From an uncultured Bacillus sp. (GTDB lineage: Bacteria > Bacillota > Bacilli > Bacillales_B > DSM-18226): a stretch of DNA of 49,333 bases. The stretch is taken from positions 1 to 49,333 of the forward strand of contig NZ_CAMLDX010000011.1 in assembly GCF_946478885.1 (NCBI RefSeq), given 5' to 3'. Position numbers and translations under genes: made by a program. Under the pieces are notes generated by a model. It did not search any database. It had not been told where the DNA came from and worked only from the letters and a program-made list of their open reading frames with translations. Shown here one piece after another: positions 16,142 to 24,989 of this stretch (the first letter of the stretch is position 1; each line of letters opens with the position of its first letter).

Positions 16142-17053
16142 TTATTGAATTAATTCTCCGGGACTATTCTTAATGCTATTCAGTAAATACTCAATAAATT
16201 TTTGTAAAGGTAATGATTGGGAGGAGTATCTTTTTGTAATTAATCCAATGGGAATGGTTCCTTCTAAATAAGTAATCGGAATAAAGCTAATGTCATCTCT
16301 TTTATATTTTTTTACAAAAGGGGAAGGAATGATGGCTATATTCATGCTATTTGCAACTGCTTCAATAAGGGTGTCCCAATCAAAGCTCTCCAGTACAATA
16401 TTAGGGCTGAAGTTCGCCTCTTTGCATTTCTGAACGGTTAATTTTCCTAAAGTGTATTCTTTTTCGCAGAAATTAACAAAGGACTCATTTTTTAGATCGG
16501 AAAAGGAAACTGATTTTTTATTTGAGAGTGGGTGAAGACTGTTGACGGCCAATGTAATTGAGTAAGATTTTTGTAAATCAATCACTTCTAGATTATTTTG
16601 TACATAAACATTTGAGATGATCCCCAAATCTAAATCCTCAGACTCTACTAATTCCTGAACAGCGAGGGAACCTGTATTTACTATTGTAACTTTAATGTTA
16701 GGAAATAGTTCCATAAAATGCATGATTTCTTTCATATCACAAATGGCTGTAAATAATTCAGGAATTCCAATTCTAAGATGCCCTTCAATCACGTTATTTC
16801 CTCTTTTTACTAATTGAATGATTTTTTGTTGATCATTAAGTAAGTTTTCTGCATGTTCAAATAGAATTTTTCCAGAACAGGTTAGACTGAGTTTCTTACC
16901 GTCGTAATGAAGCAGCTTTGTTTCCAGTTCATGTTCAAGATTTTTAATGGCTGAGCTAAGGGCAGGCTGTGAAATAAATAATTTCCTTGCCGCGGTTGTA
17001 TAGTTAAAATCCTGTGCAACTTGAATGAAATATTGTAATTGTCTAAATTCCAC
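16142..17053 (-). CDS. LysR-family transcriptional regulator
   Basis: 303 aa. The N-terminal winged HTH is canonical: MEFRQLQYFIQVAQDFNYTT, AARKLFISQPALSSAIKNLE, LETKLLHYDGKKLSLT. The C-terminal effector domain (about 90-295) has the periplasmic-binding-like fold (GHLRIGIPELF..., LDLGIISN, MNIAIIPSPFV). It is divergent from the CoA-transferase/dehydratase cluster starting at 17347, the classic layout for a LysR regulator and its target. The effector is unknown; a 2-hydroxyacid or its CoA ester is a guess. I do not see a strong SD directly before its ATG. Confidence 0.93.
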   Translation of the reverse strand: MEFRQLQYFIQVAQDFNYTTAARKLFISQPALSSAIKNLEHELETKLLHYDGKKLSLTCSGKILFEHAENLLNDQQKIIQLVKRGNNVIEGHLRIGIPELFTAICDMKEIMHFMELFPNIKVTIVNTGSLAVQELVESEDLDLGIISNVYVQNNLEVIDLQKSYSITLAVNSLHPLSNKKSVSFSDLKNESFVNFCEKEYTLGKLTVQKCKEANFSPNIVLESFDWDTLIEAVANSMNIAIIPSPFVKKYKRDDISFIPITYLEGTIPIGLITKRYSSQSLPLQKFIEYLLNSIKNSPGELIQ

Positions 17054-17236
17054 TCTGAATTCCCACCTTACACTATTATTTCAACTTTATCCTTCAAACT
17101 CATTTTATCCTGTTGTGAATCTAATGGTGTGAGTGTTATGTGGCATTTAGGTGAATTTAATTATAAAAAAGTTTTATGGACTAGTATAAATTTCTTATAT
17201 TTCACAAAGAGAATCTTTGCTCCTAATATGGAGTTG

Positions 17237-17250
17237 TGGAAGCGTTTACC
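17237..17250 (+). promoter_or_regulatory. cre-like site (CcpA) upstream of the CoA-transferase cluster
   Basis: TGGAAGCGTTTACC matches the cre pattern TGNAANCGNTNNCA at all fixed positions but the last. It sits 97 bases before the start of the first gene of the cluster. Carbon catabolite control by CcpA is inferred. Confidence 0.5.
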
Positions 17251-17305
17251 GATTGAAAAATAAAATCATTCTAAATTGAATGAGAAGTGAAGATGTCATA
17301 CATAA

Positions 17306-17317
17306 CCTCATTTGAGG
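17306..17317. promoter_or_regulatory. Short palindrome near the cluster start
   Basis: CCTCA-TT-TGAGG is a perfect 5-bp-arm palindrome 29 bases before the ATG. It could be a LysR-type half-site array or a leader hairpin. Low specificity. Confidence 0.25.
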
Positions 17318-17346
17318 ATGTAAATAAATAAAAGAGGTGTCATAAG

Positions 17347-18555
17347 ATGGAAAAACCACTAGAAGGTTTAAAGGTAATTGATTGGGCAACATATGTTGCC
17401 GGACCGACATGTGCCAGAGTTTTGGCTGATTGGGGAGCCGATGTAATTAAGGTTGAAAACCCGATAGGCGATGCGCTCAGACGAGCTGGAGTGAATACCC
17501 ATCTTCCTACTCTGCCAGAGGAAAACCCAAACTTTGATTTATGCAACATGGGAAAAAAATCAATTGCGCTTAATTTAAAGTCAGAAGATGGTATTGAGAT
17601 CCTATATAAGCTGTTAGAACAAGCTGATGTATTTATTACAAATACTAGAACAAAATCCTTGATCAAGCTTGGGCTGGATTATGACAGCTTAAAGGAGAGA
17701 TTTCCAAAATTAATCTTTGCCCAGGTTTTAGGTTACGGCGAGAAGGGTCCATTGAAGGATAAACCAGGCTTCGATTTCACAGCTTATTATGCTAGGGGTG
17801 GAATGCTGGGAACATTATACGAGGAAGGGACGTCGCCATTAAACCCTGTACCGCATTTTGGAGATAATCAAGTTGCTATGAATCTGGCAGGCGGAATTTT
17901 AGCGGCCCTTTATAAAAAACAGGTAACAGGTATGGGGGACAAAGTAACAGCAAGCCTTTATCAGGCAGCCATGTTTGCTTTCAATCTAACCATTACTGCC
18001 TCTCAATCCGGTTTCCATTATCCAATCAGTAAAAAGGCGGTTGTGAATCCGTTATTAAATACTTATAGGACAAAGGATGATAGATGGATTCAGGTTGCTG
18101 CTCCTGAATATGACAAGGTATTTCCGATTGCAATGAAAGCAATGGGCAGAGAAGATTTGATTGATGACGAAAGATATAACAAGATTGCGAATTTTAACGG
18201 AAAGTCTTCCGATGCTGTTGAATTATTTGTCTCTGAATTTGCCAAACGGGATGTAGATGAATGGGTTAAGATTTTTGAAGAATACGATATTCCTTGTGAA
18301 AAAGCTTTCTTATGGGAAGAAATTTTAGAGGATGAACAGGCTTGGGAAAACGGATATTTGCACAAAATGCACTATAAAACCGGAAGTGTCCGAACACTTG
18401 TTGAATCACCTGTGAAATTTGGCAGTGTAGCAAGCTTTGAACACAACAGAGGTCCTATATTAGGAGAAAACAATACTGAAATATTGAGTAATCTTGGGTA
18501 CTCTGCTGAGAAAATTGCTGAAATGGCAGGTAATAAAACGATCGTTGAGGGGTAG
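17347..18555 (+). CDS. CaiB/BaiF family CoA-transferase (HadA/FldA-like)
   Basis: A 402-aa family III CoA-transferase: LEGLKVIDWATYVAGPTCARVLADWGADVIKVE at the N-terminus, FDLCNMGKKSIALNLKSEDG (L...D region), the Asp-containing motif in GYGEKGPLKDKPGFDFTAYYARGG (the catalytic Asp of this family lies in the 'GFD' stretch), and a small C-terminal domain. It transfers CoA from an acyl-CoA to a (R)-2-hydroxyacid, as HadA does for 2-hydroxyisocaproate and FldA for phenyllactate. Position first in an operon with a 2-hydroxyacyl-CoA dehydratase supports this. The substrate is not determinable. SD is AGAGGTG. Confidence 0.88.
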   Translation: MEKPLEGLKVIDWATYVAGPTCARVLADWGADVIKVENPIGDALRRAGVNTHLPTLPEENPNFDLCNMGKKSIALNLKSEDGIEILYKLLEQADVFITNTRTKSLIKLGLDYDSLKERFPKLIFAQVLGYGEKGPLKDKPGFDFTAYYARGGMLGTLYEEGTSPLNPVPHFGDNQVAMNLAGGILAALYKKQVTGMGDKVTASLYQAAMFAFNLTITASQSGFHYPISKKAVVNPLLNTYRTKDDRWIQVAAPEYDKVFPIAMKAMGREDLIDDERYNKIANFNGKSSDAVELFVSEFAKRDVDEWVKIFEEYDIPCEKAFLWEEILEDEQAWENGYLHKMHYKTGSVRTLVESPVKFGSVASFEHNRGPILGENNTEILSNLGYSAEKIAEMAGNKTIVEG

Positions 18556-18561
18556 GTCAGC

Positions 18562-19353
18562 ATGTATACATTAGGAGTTGATATTGGATCAACCGCTTCA
18601 AAAGCAGCCATTCTCGAAAATGGCAATGAGATTATTAAAACGGCATTAGTACCCGTTGGAGCTGGCACAAGTGGACCTGCACGAGTACTTAAGGAATTAT
18701 TTGCTGGACTGAAGATTGATGAAAATGATATGGCGATGACCGTTGTCACAGGATATGGAAGATTTAATTTTAAACAGGCTGATAAGCAGATCAGTGAATT
18801 GAGCTGTCATGCAAAAGGCGTACATCATTTATTGCCAAGGGCCAGAACCATTATTGATATTGGTGGACAGGATGCAAAGGCCTTGAAATTAGATGAATCC
18901 GGAAGATTGTTGAACTTTGTAATGAATGATAAATGTGCTGCCGGAACAGGAAGGTTTTTAGATGTGATGGCAAGTGTATTAGAAGCAGATATTGATGAAC
19001 TTGGAAAACTTTCCGATCAAGCTCAGGCTATCGTAGATATTAGTTCAACTTGTACTGTTTTCGCTGAATCTGAAGTCATTTCCCAGTTAGCAAACGGGAA
19101 AAGTAGGCCTGATATCGTGGCCGGGATAAATAAGTCAATTGCGAAAAGAGTAGGTGGTTTGGCGCTGAGGGTTGGACTGGAGAAGGATGTTGTGATGACC
19201 GGAGGGGTTGCCCGCAACAGAGGTGTTGTCAACATGATGGAAATGGTGCTAAATACTGACATTCAAGTGACAGACTATCCTCAATTTACGGGTGCAATTG
19301 GTGCTGCGATTTATGCTTATGAAGAAATAAAAAGTAAAGAGGCGGTGTTATAA
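18562..19353 (+). CDS. 2-hydroxyacyl-CoA dehydratase activator (HadI/FldI/HgdC type)
   Basis: A 263-aa ASKHA-fold ATPase: VDIGSTASKAAI (phosphate-1), IDIGGQDAKAL (phosphate-2) and VVMTGGVARNRGVV (adenosine motif). Cysteines C125 (NDKCAAGTG) and C164 (SSTCTVFAESE) match the two that let the homodimer hold a bridging [4Fe-4S] cluster. It uses ATP to inject one low-potential electron into the dehydratase and is normally extremely oxygen sensitive. It lies 6 bp after the CoA-transferase gene and directly abuts the alpha-subunit gene. Confidence 0.93.
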   Translation: MYTLGVDIGSTASKAAILENGNEIIKTALVPVGAGTSGPARVLKELFAGLKIDENDMAMTVVTGYGRFNFKQADKQISELSCHAKGVHHLLPRARTIIDIGGQDAKALKLDESGRLLNFVMNDKCAAGTGRFLDVMASVLEADIDELGKLSDQAQAIVDISSTCTVFAESEVISQLANGKSRPDIVAGINKSIAKRVGGLALRVGLEKDVVMTGGVARNRGVVNMMEMVLNTDIQVTDYPQFTGAIGAAIYAYEEIKSKEAVL

Positions 19354-20568
19354 GTGTCCGAGAAAAAGAGTGCAAAGGATATCATAAAAGACCTAATGGA
19401 TTTACATTATTCAGAAGCATCAGAAGCCAAAAATAAAGGCGAGCTTATTGGCTGGGTATCTTCCAATTTCCCGCAGGAGATACCTGAAACAATGGGGCTT
19501 ACAGTCGTGTATCCGGAAAATCACGCTGCTGCAGTTTCTGCAAAAAAAGCATCTATGCCCTTCCTTGAGCATTCGGAAGCGCAGGGATATTCGAATGATA
19601 TTTGCAGCTATGCCAGAATCAATTTAGCTTATAAAGATATCCAAAGTTGTGAAGCAATTGATATTCCTCAGCCGGATTATGTACTATGCTGTAATAATAT
19701 TTGCAGTTGTATGGTGAAATGGTACGAGAATCTTGCAAAGGATTTAAATATTCCTTTAATCATGCTGGATATTCCATTTAATACAGAATACACGGTAACC
19801 CAATCCAGGATTGACTATATTAAAAACCAGATTATGCTGGTCATTAAACAATTAGAAGAGATAACAGGCAAGACATTTGATGAAGAGCATTTCAAAGAGA
19901 TCATGAAAATTTCCTCCGCATCTGGCAAAGCATGGAGAAGAGCGATGGATGCCATGGAAGCAACCCCTTCGCCACTAAACGGCTTTGAAATATTCAACTA
20001 TATGGCGCTTGTTGTTTGCAATAAGGGAAGACAATCAACAACAGATGCGTTAAATCAGCTTGCTGAGGAGTTGGAAGAAAGAATTAAAAATGGCGAGAGC
20101 AGTTTTAGAGGAGAAGAAAAGAATAGAATTTTATGGGAAGGCATTGCTTGCTGGCCAAATTTAGGACATAACCTGAAAAATCTTACTAAGTATGGAATCA
20201 ATATGGTAGGGGCCATTTATTGTAAGGCCTTTGAGAAAGTGTACAGCAACTTAGATGAAATGGCTGTCGAGTATGCTACAGTCACAAACTGTGTCAATTT
20301 AGAAAAAGAAACGGATATGCGCGTCGAGATTATTAAAAAGAATAAGGTCGATGGAATGTTGATTCATGCAAATAGAAGCTGCAAAATGTGGGATGGATTT
20401 ATGTACGAGATGGAAAGAAGAATTGCCGCGGAAACGGGTATCCCTACAGCTTATTTCGACGGCGACCAATCAGATCCGCGAGTATTTAGCGCAGCTCAGT
20501 ATGAAACAAGGGTGCAAGGGCTGTCTGAGGTAATGGATGAAAGAAAACAAATAAAGGGGATGCTGTAA
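19354..20568 (+). CDS. 2-hydroxyacyl-CoA dehydratase alpha subunit (HadB/FldB type)
   Basis: 404 aa, GTG start, directly after the activator gene. Cluster-ligand cysteines are visible at C84 (NDICSYAR), in the CCNNICSCMVKWYE block (about 112-119) and in HANRSCKMWDG near the C-terminus. These coordinate a [4Fe-4S] cluster that takes the activated electron and dehydrates (R)-2-hydroxyacyl-CoA to (E)-2-enoyl-CoA through a ketyl radical. 'ATVTNCVN' and 'TAYFDGDQSDPRVFS' are also family blocks. Partner of the next gene, with overlapping stop/start. Confidence 0.93.
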   Translation: MSEKKSAKDIIKDLMDLHYSEASEAKNKGELIGWVSSNFPQEIPETMGLTVVYPENHAAAVSAKKASMPFLEHSEAQGYSNDICSYARINLAYKDIQSCEAIDIPQPDYVLCCNNICSCMVKWYENLAKDLNIPLIMLDIPFNTEYTVTQSRIDYIKNQIMLVIKQLEEITGKTFDEEHFKEIMKISSASGKAWRRAMDAMEATPSPLNGFEIFNYMALVVCNKGRQSTTDALNQLAEELEERIKNGESSFRGEEKNRILWEGIACWPNLGHNLKNLTKYGINMVGAIYCKAFEKVYSNLDEMAVEYATVTNCVNLEKETDMRVEIIKKNKVDGMLIHANRSCKMWDGFMYEMERRIAAETGIPTAYFDGDQSDPRVFSAAQYETRVQGLSEVMDERKQIKGML

Positions 20569-21704
20569 TGAGTCGGATTGAAGCCATATTATCAGAATTT
20601 CAAGAAGTAGCATTAAATCCTCTTAAATCAATAAAACAATATATCAGTCAAACTGGTAATAAGGCAATTGGCTGTATGTACTATACCCCGGAAGAGCTAG
20701 TTCATGCTTCCGGAATGCTGCCGGTAGGGATTTGGGGAGCCAATATCGAAATAGCATCTGCCAAAAAATATTTCCCGGCCTTTTATTGCTCGATCCTGCA
20801 AACTTCTTTGGAACTGGGTATAAAGGGGGCGTTTGATGACCTTTCAGCTGTCATCATCCCCTCCCATTGCGATTCTTTAAGAGCAATGGGACAAAACTGG
20901 AAAGTGGCGGTTCCTCACGTAGAATATATTTCGTTAGTACATCCGATTAACCGAAAAACAGAAGCAGGGAAAGAGTTTTTAATTTCTGAATATGAAAGAA
21001 TCAAAGATACATTGGAAAGAATCTCTGGGAAGCAAGTGACAGAGGAAGCGATAAACAATAGTATTGCCATCTACAATCAATATCGGAAAACGATGAGAGA
21101 ATTTACGAAGGCAGCCAGCCAACATCCGGCAATCATTACTCCTGCTGTTAGGCATGCAGTTATTAGGAGTGGCTATTTCATGGAGAAACAACAATTCACT
21201 AGGTTAGTAGAAGAATTGTTAAATGAATTGAAAAAGGTTGAAGCCAACCAATGGGATGGGTTTAAGATGGTGGTAACCGGAATCATGATGGATTCACCTG
21301 AATTACTACAATTGCTCGAAGAAAACCATATTGCCATTGTTGCAGATGATTTAGCTCAAGAGACGAGACAATTTAGAAGCGATGTACCATCAGAGGGAAC
21401 CTCTTTAAGGCGTCTGGCAAGCCATTGGTCCACAATGGAAGGCTGTTCATTATTGTTTGATCCGGAAAAGAAACGGGGAGAAATGATTATTGAAGCAGTT
21501 AAAAACACAAACGCTGATGGTGTTATCGTTTGTATGAGCAAATTCTGTGACCCTGAGGAATTTGATTATCCAATTATAAAAAAACAACTAGATGCAGCTA
21601 AGATCCCGCATGTGTATATCGAGACGGATCAACAGACAAAAATGGATGAACAAGCAAAGACCCGAATCCAGGCCTTTAACGAAATGATCATGATTAAAGC
21701 ATAA
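20568..21704 (+). CDS. 2-hydroxyacyl-CoA dehydratase beta subunit (HadC/FldC type)
   Basis: 378 aa. The ATG overlaps the TAA of the alpha subunit (TAATG), implying coupled translation. It has the family blocks IGCMYYTPEELVHASGMLPVGIWG, FYCSILQTSLELGIKG, VIIPSHCDSLRAMGQNWK and 'GVIVCMSKFCDPEEFDYPIIKKQLD' with further cysteines for a second Fe-S cluster, and 'PHVYIETDQQT' near the end. Together with the alpha subunit it makes the heterodimeric dehydratase. A hairpin without T-run follows at 21761-21810. Confidence 0.92.
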   Translation: MSRIEAILSEFQEVALNPLKSIKQYISQTGNKAIGCMYYTPEELVHASGMLPVGIWGANIEIASAKKYFPAFYCSILQTSLELGIKGAFDDLSAVIIPSHCDSLRAMGQNWKVAVPHVEYISLVHPINRKTEAGKEFLISEYERIKDTLERISGKQVTEEAINNSIAIYNQYRKTMREFTKAASQHPAIITPAVRHAVIRSGYFMEKQQFTRLVEELLNELKKVEANQWDGFKMVVTGIMMDSPELLQLLEENHIAIVADDLAQETRQFRSDVPSEGTSLRRLASHWSTMEGCSLLFDPEKKRGEMIIEAVKNTNADGVIVCMSKFCDPEEFDYPIIKKQLDAAKIPHVYIETDQQTKMDEQAKTRIQAFNEMIMIKA

Positions 21705-21760
21705 ACGTGATATGAATTTGGTTTTCAATCTAACTTTGAATATTGATTGATATTTATCAT

Positions 21761-21810
21761 TCACTTTCCTGCATTCCTATGTTTTATGGCACAAGAATGC
21801 TGGAAAGTGA
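21761..21810 (+). other. Intercistronic hairpin between dehydratase and acyl-CoA dehydrogenase genes
   Basis: TCACTTTCCTGCATTC (21761-21776) pairs with GAATGCTGGAAAGTGA (21795-21810) with one mismatch. No T-run follows, so it is more likely an mRNA-processing or stability element, dividing the transcript into two expression segments, than a terminator. Confidence 0.5.
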
Positions 21811-21891
21811 TACATAGGTGATAGGATGCAGCAAGTATAACATAAAATATTTTTCCAATATTTAGAATAATTTGTGAAAGGCGGCGTTCCT

Positions 21892-23028
21892 ATGTTGGAT
21901 TTTAGTTTGACAGAGACGCAGAAAGAATGGAGAGACAAAACGAGAAAGTTTGTAGAGGAATATATTGTTCCTGTTGCCAGCCAGCATGATGAAGAAGAAA
22001 GGTTCCCTGTAGAGATTGTTGAAAAAGCCGCTCAAATAGGTCTACTTGACTTTGCTGTTCCATCAGAGTTTGGCGGTCCGGGATTGGATGCGCTAAGCGT
22101 CTCCTTAATTTGCGAGGAATTGGGTTATGGTTGTGTCGGGATGTCGACAACGATCGCAGGAAATGGATTAGCTTCTTATCCAGTACTGTTTGGTGGGAAT
22201 GATGAGCAGAAACAAAGATATTTTAATTATATTATAAATGGAAAATTAACGGCCTTTGCCTTAACGGAACCTGGTGCAGGTTCAGATGCTGGTGCAGTTG
22301 CTACGACTGCAGTGCTTGATGGCGACGAGTATGTCATTAATGGAACTAAATGTTTTTGTACAAACGGAGGGAAGGCCGACGTTATGACCTTGATCGCTTC
22401 GACGGATCCTTCGCAAGGGTCAAAAGGGTTGAGCTGTTTTATCGTGGAATTGAATCGCGAAGGCATCACGGTTGGAAAAAAAGAGGACAAAATGGGCCTC
22501 CGTGCTTCCAATACAGTAGAAGTAATCTTTTCAGATTGTAGAATTCCAAAAGAAAATCTTGTTGGGAAAGAAGGACATGGATTTAAACTGGCGATGACGA
22601 CTCTTGATTCAGCAAGAATGTCAGTTGCTTCATCTGCACTTGGCTTGTCTAAACGGATAATGAAGGAATCTATTAAATTTGTGAAAAATGAAAAAAGAGG
22701 AGGAAAGCCGATTGCTGCGTCTCAGCAGGTGCAATTTAAGCTTGCCGATATGGCGATCATGATTGAGTCCGCTGAGGCACTTGTCTATAAAACCTGTTAC
22801 TTAAAAAATGCAGGAATTCCATATGGTAAAGAGGCTGCCATGATTAAAACCTACTGTTCAGATGTTGCGATGAACATCGCCTCAACAGCCGTCGGAATCT
22901 TTGGACCATATGGATATTTGGTTGAAGGCTTGGTTGAGAAATTTATGCGTGATGTGAAGGTCATGCAGATTTATGAAGGTTCAAACCAGGTACAGCGGAT
23001 TGTCATTGCAAACAATATTCTTAGATAG
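21892..23028 (+). CDS. Acyl-CoA dehydrogenase / enoyl-CoA reductase, catalytic type
   Basis: The start is ATG 21892, with AAAGGCGG 8 bases before it; an in-frame ATG 6 codons upstream is less well placed. The 378-aa product has all acyl-CoA dehydrogenase blocks: FALTEPGAGSDAGA (FAD/substrate), RIPKENLVGKEGHGF, LADMAIMIESAEALVYK, and the catalytic base in MQIYEGSNQVQR (Glu about 362). In this context it should reduce the enoyl-CoA made by the dehydratase (or oxidise in reverse), with electrons from the FixAB flavoprotein encoded just downstream. It is 16 bp from a second, divergent paralogue. Confidence 0.93.
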   Translation: MLDFSLTETQKEWRDKTRKFVEEYIVPVASQHDEEERFPVEIVEKAAQIGLLDFAVPSEFGGPGLDALSVSLICEELGYGCVGMSTTIAGNGLASYPVLFGGNDEQKQRYFNYIINGKLTAFALTEPGAGSDAGAVATTAVLDGDEYVINGTKCFCTNGGKADVMTLIASTDPSQGSKGLSCFIVELNREGITVGKKEDKMGLRASNTVEVIFSDCRIPKENLVGKEGHGFKLAMTTLDSARMSVASSALGLSKRIMKESIKFVKNEKRGGKPIAASQQVQFKLADMAIMIESAEALVYKTCYLKNAGIPYGKEAAMIKTYCSDVAMNIASTAVGIFGPYGYLVEGLVEKFMRDVKVMQIYEGSNQVQRIVIANNILR

Positions 23029-23043
23029 AAGGCGGGAGATCAT

Positions 23044-24138
23044 ATGGATTTTCAATTATCGGAAGAACAATCACTTATCCGGCAAAGTATAAGGGAGTTT
23101 GCTCAGGAATTCTCAAACTTATCTGTTAAAGAAATATTAGCTGCATTAGCTGAAATTGACTTTTTAGGAATGTTTGTCCCGGAAGAAGCTGGAGGTGCCG
23201 GTGGAGATTTTATGAGTTATATTGTCGCTTTGGAAGAGATGGCAAAGGAATCGGCTTCTGCTGCACTTGCTTTTGCTGTCCACAGTACACAGGCCGTTTA
23301 TTCCATACATCATTGGGGTTCACCGGCAGTTAAAGAAAAATATCTTCCTGCTCTCAGCAAAGGAGAGAAAATCGGCAGCTATGCCTTTAGCGAAGGTTGG
23401 ATAGGAAAAGACATGTTGTCTCTAGAAACAACAGCAGTCAAAAATAAAAACGGTTACGTATTGAACGGAACAAAAACATTTGTGTATAACGGTGGACAAA
23501 GTGATTTATATATTGTCTTTGCCAATACAGATAATGGAGTAAGTGCGTTTGCTGTTGAGGCCAATGCAAAAGGGGTCAGCTTTGAAAATCCTTACCGGAA
23601 GATGGGTCTGGATCAGTTGCCCGTTGTAACAATGAATCTTCAACAAGTGCAGGTACCTGTTGAAAATTTAATTGGAACCGAAGGAAGCGGAATGCAAATT
23701 GCAGATGATGTTTCAGGGTTACACAACATCAGCCTTGCCGCTATCGCAGTGGGAATTGCCCAAACCGCAATGGATAAAAGCATTGCATACGGGAAAGAAC
23801 GCTATCAATTCAACCGACCGATTATTACGTTCGAGGCATTGCAGGAAATGCTTGGAGAGATGGTTGTAAATCTTGATGCATCAAGGCTTCTTGCTTATCG
23901 TGCTGCAGTCTCAAAAGACAGTGGTGAGCCATTTGACAAACAAGCAAAAATCGCTCGATATCTTGCTGTCAAGACTGGCGAAGAAACCTGCAATCATGCC
24001 ATTCAAATACATGGAGGCTATGGCTACAGCAAGGATTTGGGTGTAGAGGTTCTATTAAGAGATATGAAGGGTCTGGAAGTATTTGATATTGTGCGTAAGC
24101 CAATCGTGCTATCCATTGCAAAAGAGAAAATCTCCTGA
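23044..24138 (+). CDS. Second acyl-CoA dehydrogenase paralogue, apparently lacking catalytic glutamate
   Basis: 364 aa with the acyl-CoA dehydrogenase fold (MDFQLSEEQSLIRQSIREFA, GLHNISLAAIAVGIAQTAMDKSIAYGKERYQFNRPI, HGGYGYSKDLGVEVLLRDMKGLEVFDIVRKPI). The usual IYEG catalytic block reads VFDI (Asp about 348), and the alternative Glu site used by isovaleryl-CoA dehydrogenase (SGLDLER) reads SGLHNIS. The flavin-side TEPxAGSD block is degenerate (FSEGWIGKDML). It may be a non-catalytic partner of the preceding gene in a heteromer, or have a different chemistry. SD is GGCGGGAG. Confidence 0.85.
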   Translation: MDFQLSEEQSLIRQSIREFAQEFSNLSVKEILAALAEIDFLGMFVPEEAGGAGGDFMSYIVALEEMAKESASAALAFAVHSTQAVYSIHHWGSPAVKEKYLPALSKGEKIGSYAFSEGWIGKDMLSLETTAVKNKNGYVLNGTKTFVYNGGQSDLYIVFANTDNGVSAFAVEANAKGVSFENPYRKMGLDQLPVVTMNLQQVQVPVENLIGTEGSGMQIADDVSGLHNISLAAIAVGIAQTAMDKSIAYGKERYQFNRPIITFEALQEMLGEMVVNLDASRLLAYRAAVSKDSGEPFDKQAKIARYLAVKTGEETCNHAIQIHGGYGYSKDLGVEVLLRDMKGLEVFDIVRKPIVLSIAKEKIS

Positions 24139-24200
24139 TGTGACAGCAGTTGGGAATGACTGGATTGGCCCTTTAAATTGAATAATTGGAGGATTACAAA

Positions 24201-24974
24201 ATGAAGGCACTAGTTTGCTATAAATGGATTAAAGATGAGGCAGATATTGTGGTCGATCACGCCTCCAGAACGTTAAATATGGATAAAGCGAAATACAAAA
24301 TAAGTGAAATTGATATGAATGCCATTGAACTGGGTGCTACATTGAACGAGCAAAATAATATGGAAGTTGCAGCATTAACCGTTGGGACTTCTGTAAACGC
24401 TTCAACCAAAAATGTATTGGCAAGGGGCGTAGGAAAATCCTATTATGTAGAAACTCCTGAACTGGATAGCTATGCTTCTTCAAAGGTATTGGCTGAAGCA
24501 ACGAAAAAAATCGGGGATGTTGATCTCATTCTCTGTGGTGAAGGATCAGGTGATCAATATTCCCAACAGGTAGGTCCTAGGTTAGCAGCCTTGCTCGGCT
24601 ACGAATTGGTCACCTATGCTGCCAAAGTTGAAGTTGACGGAATGGAAGTGACAGTTGAGCGAAAATTAGATGACGGGATAGAAGTTGTAAAGGTACAGGC
24701 ACCAGCAGTGATTACGGTTCTTTCGGAAATTAATCAGCCTCGTATACCAGGAATGAAGCAAATTTTAGCAGCCAAGAAGAAATCGGCCGAGGAAATAACT
24801 CTGAGCGATCTTGGCTTCACTACCGAGCAATTAGATACGCCCGTTAAAGTAACAAATGTAGGTCCTTGTATCCAAGATCGAAAACAAATCCACATGAATG
24901 CGGATGGAGTAAATATTCGTGAGGCTGTTGGAAATTTAGTCGCTCTACTGAAAGCCAACAAAGACATTATGTAA
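24201..24974 (+). CDS. fixA: Electron transfer flavoprotein beta subunit, FixA-like
   Basis: The start is ATG 24201 with SD TTGGAGGATT; an in-frame TTG at 24186 overlaps that SD. The 257-aa product has MKALVCYKWIKDEADIVV, the ETF-beta block 'ISEIDMNAIELGATL', 'DLILCGEGSGDQYSQQVGPRLAALLGYELVTYAAKVE', and 'VITVLSEINQPRIPGMKQILAAKKK', the ETF-beta signature. With fixB, fixC and fixX following it forms a full FixABCX set, which in other bacteria is either electron bifurcating (nitrogen fixation) or serves the carnitine pathway. Confidence 0.88.
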   Translation: MKALVCYKWIKDEADIVVDHASRTLNMDKAKYKISEIDMNAIELGATLNEQNNMEVAALTVGTSVNASTKNVLARGVGKSYYVETPELDSYASSKVLAEATKKIGDVDLILCGEGSGDQYSQQVGPRLAALLGYELVTYAAKVEVDGMEVTVERKLDDGIEVVKVQAPAVITVLSEINQPRIPGMKQILAAKKKSAEEITLSDLGFTTEQLDTPVKVTNVGPCIQDRKQIHMNADGVNIREAVGNLVALLKANKDIM

Positions 24975-24989
24975 GGGGAGGTCTTAAAG

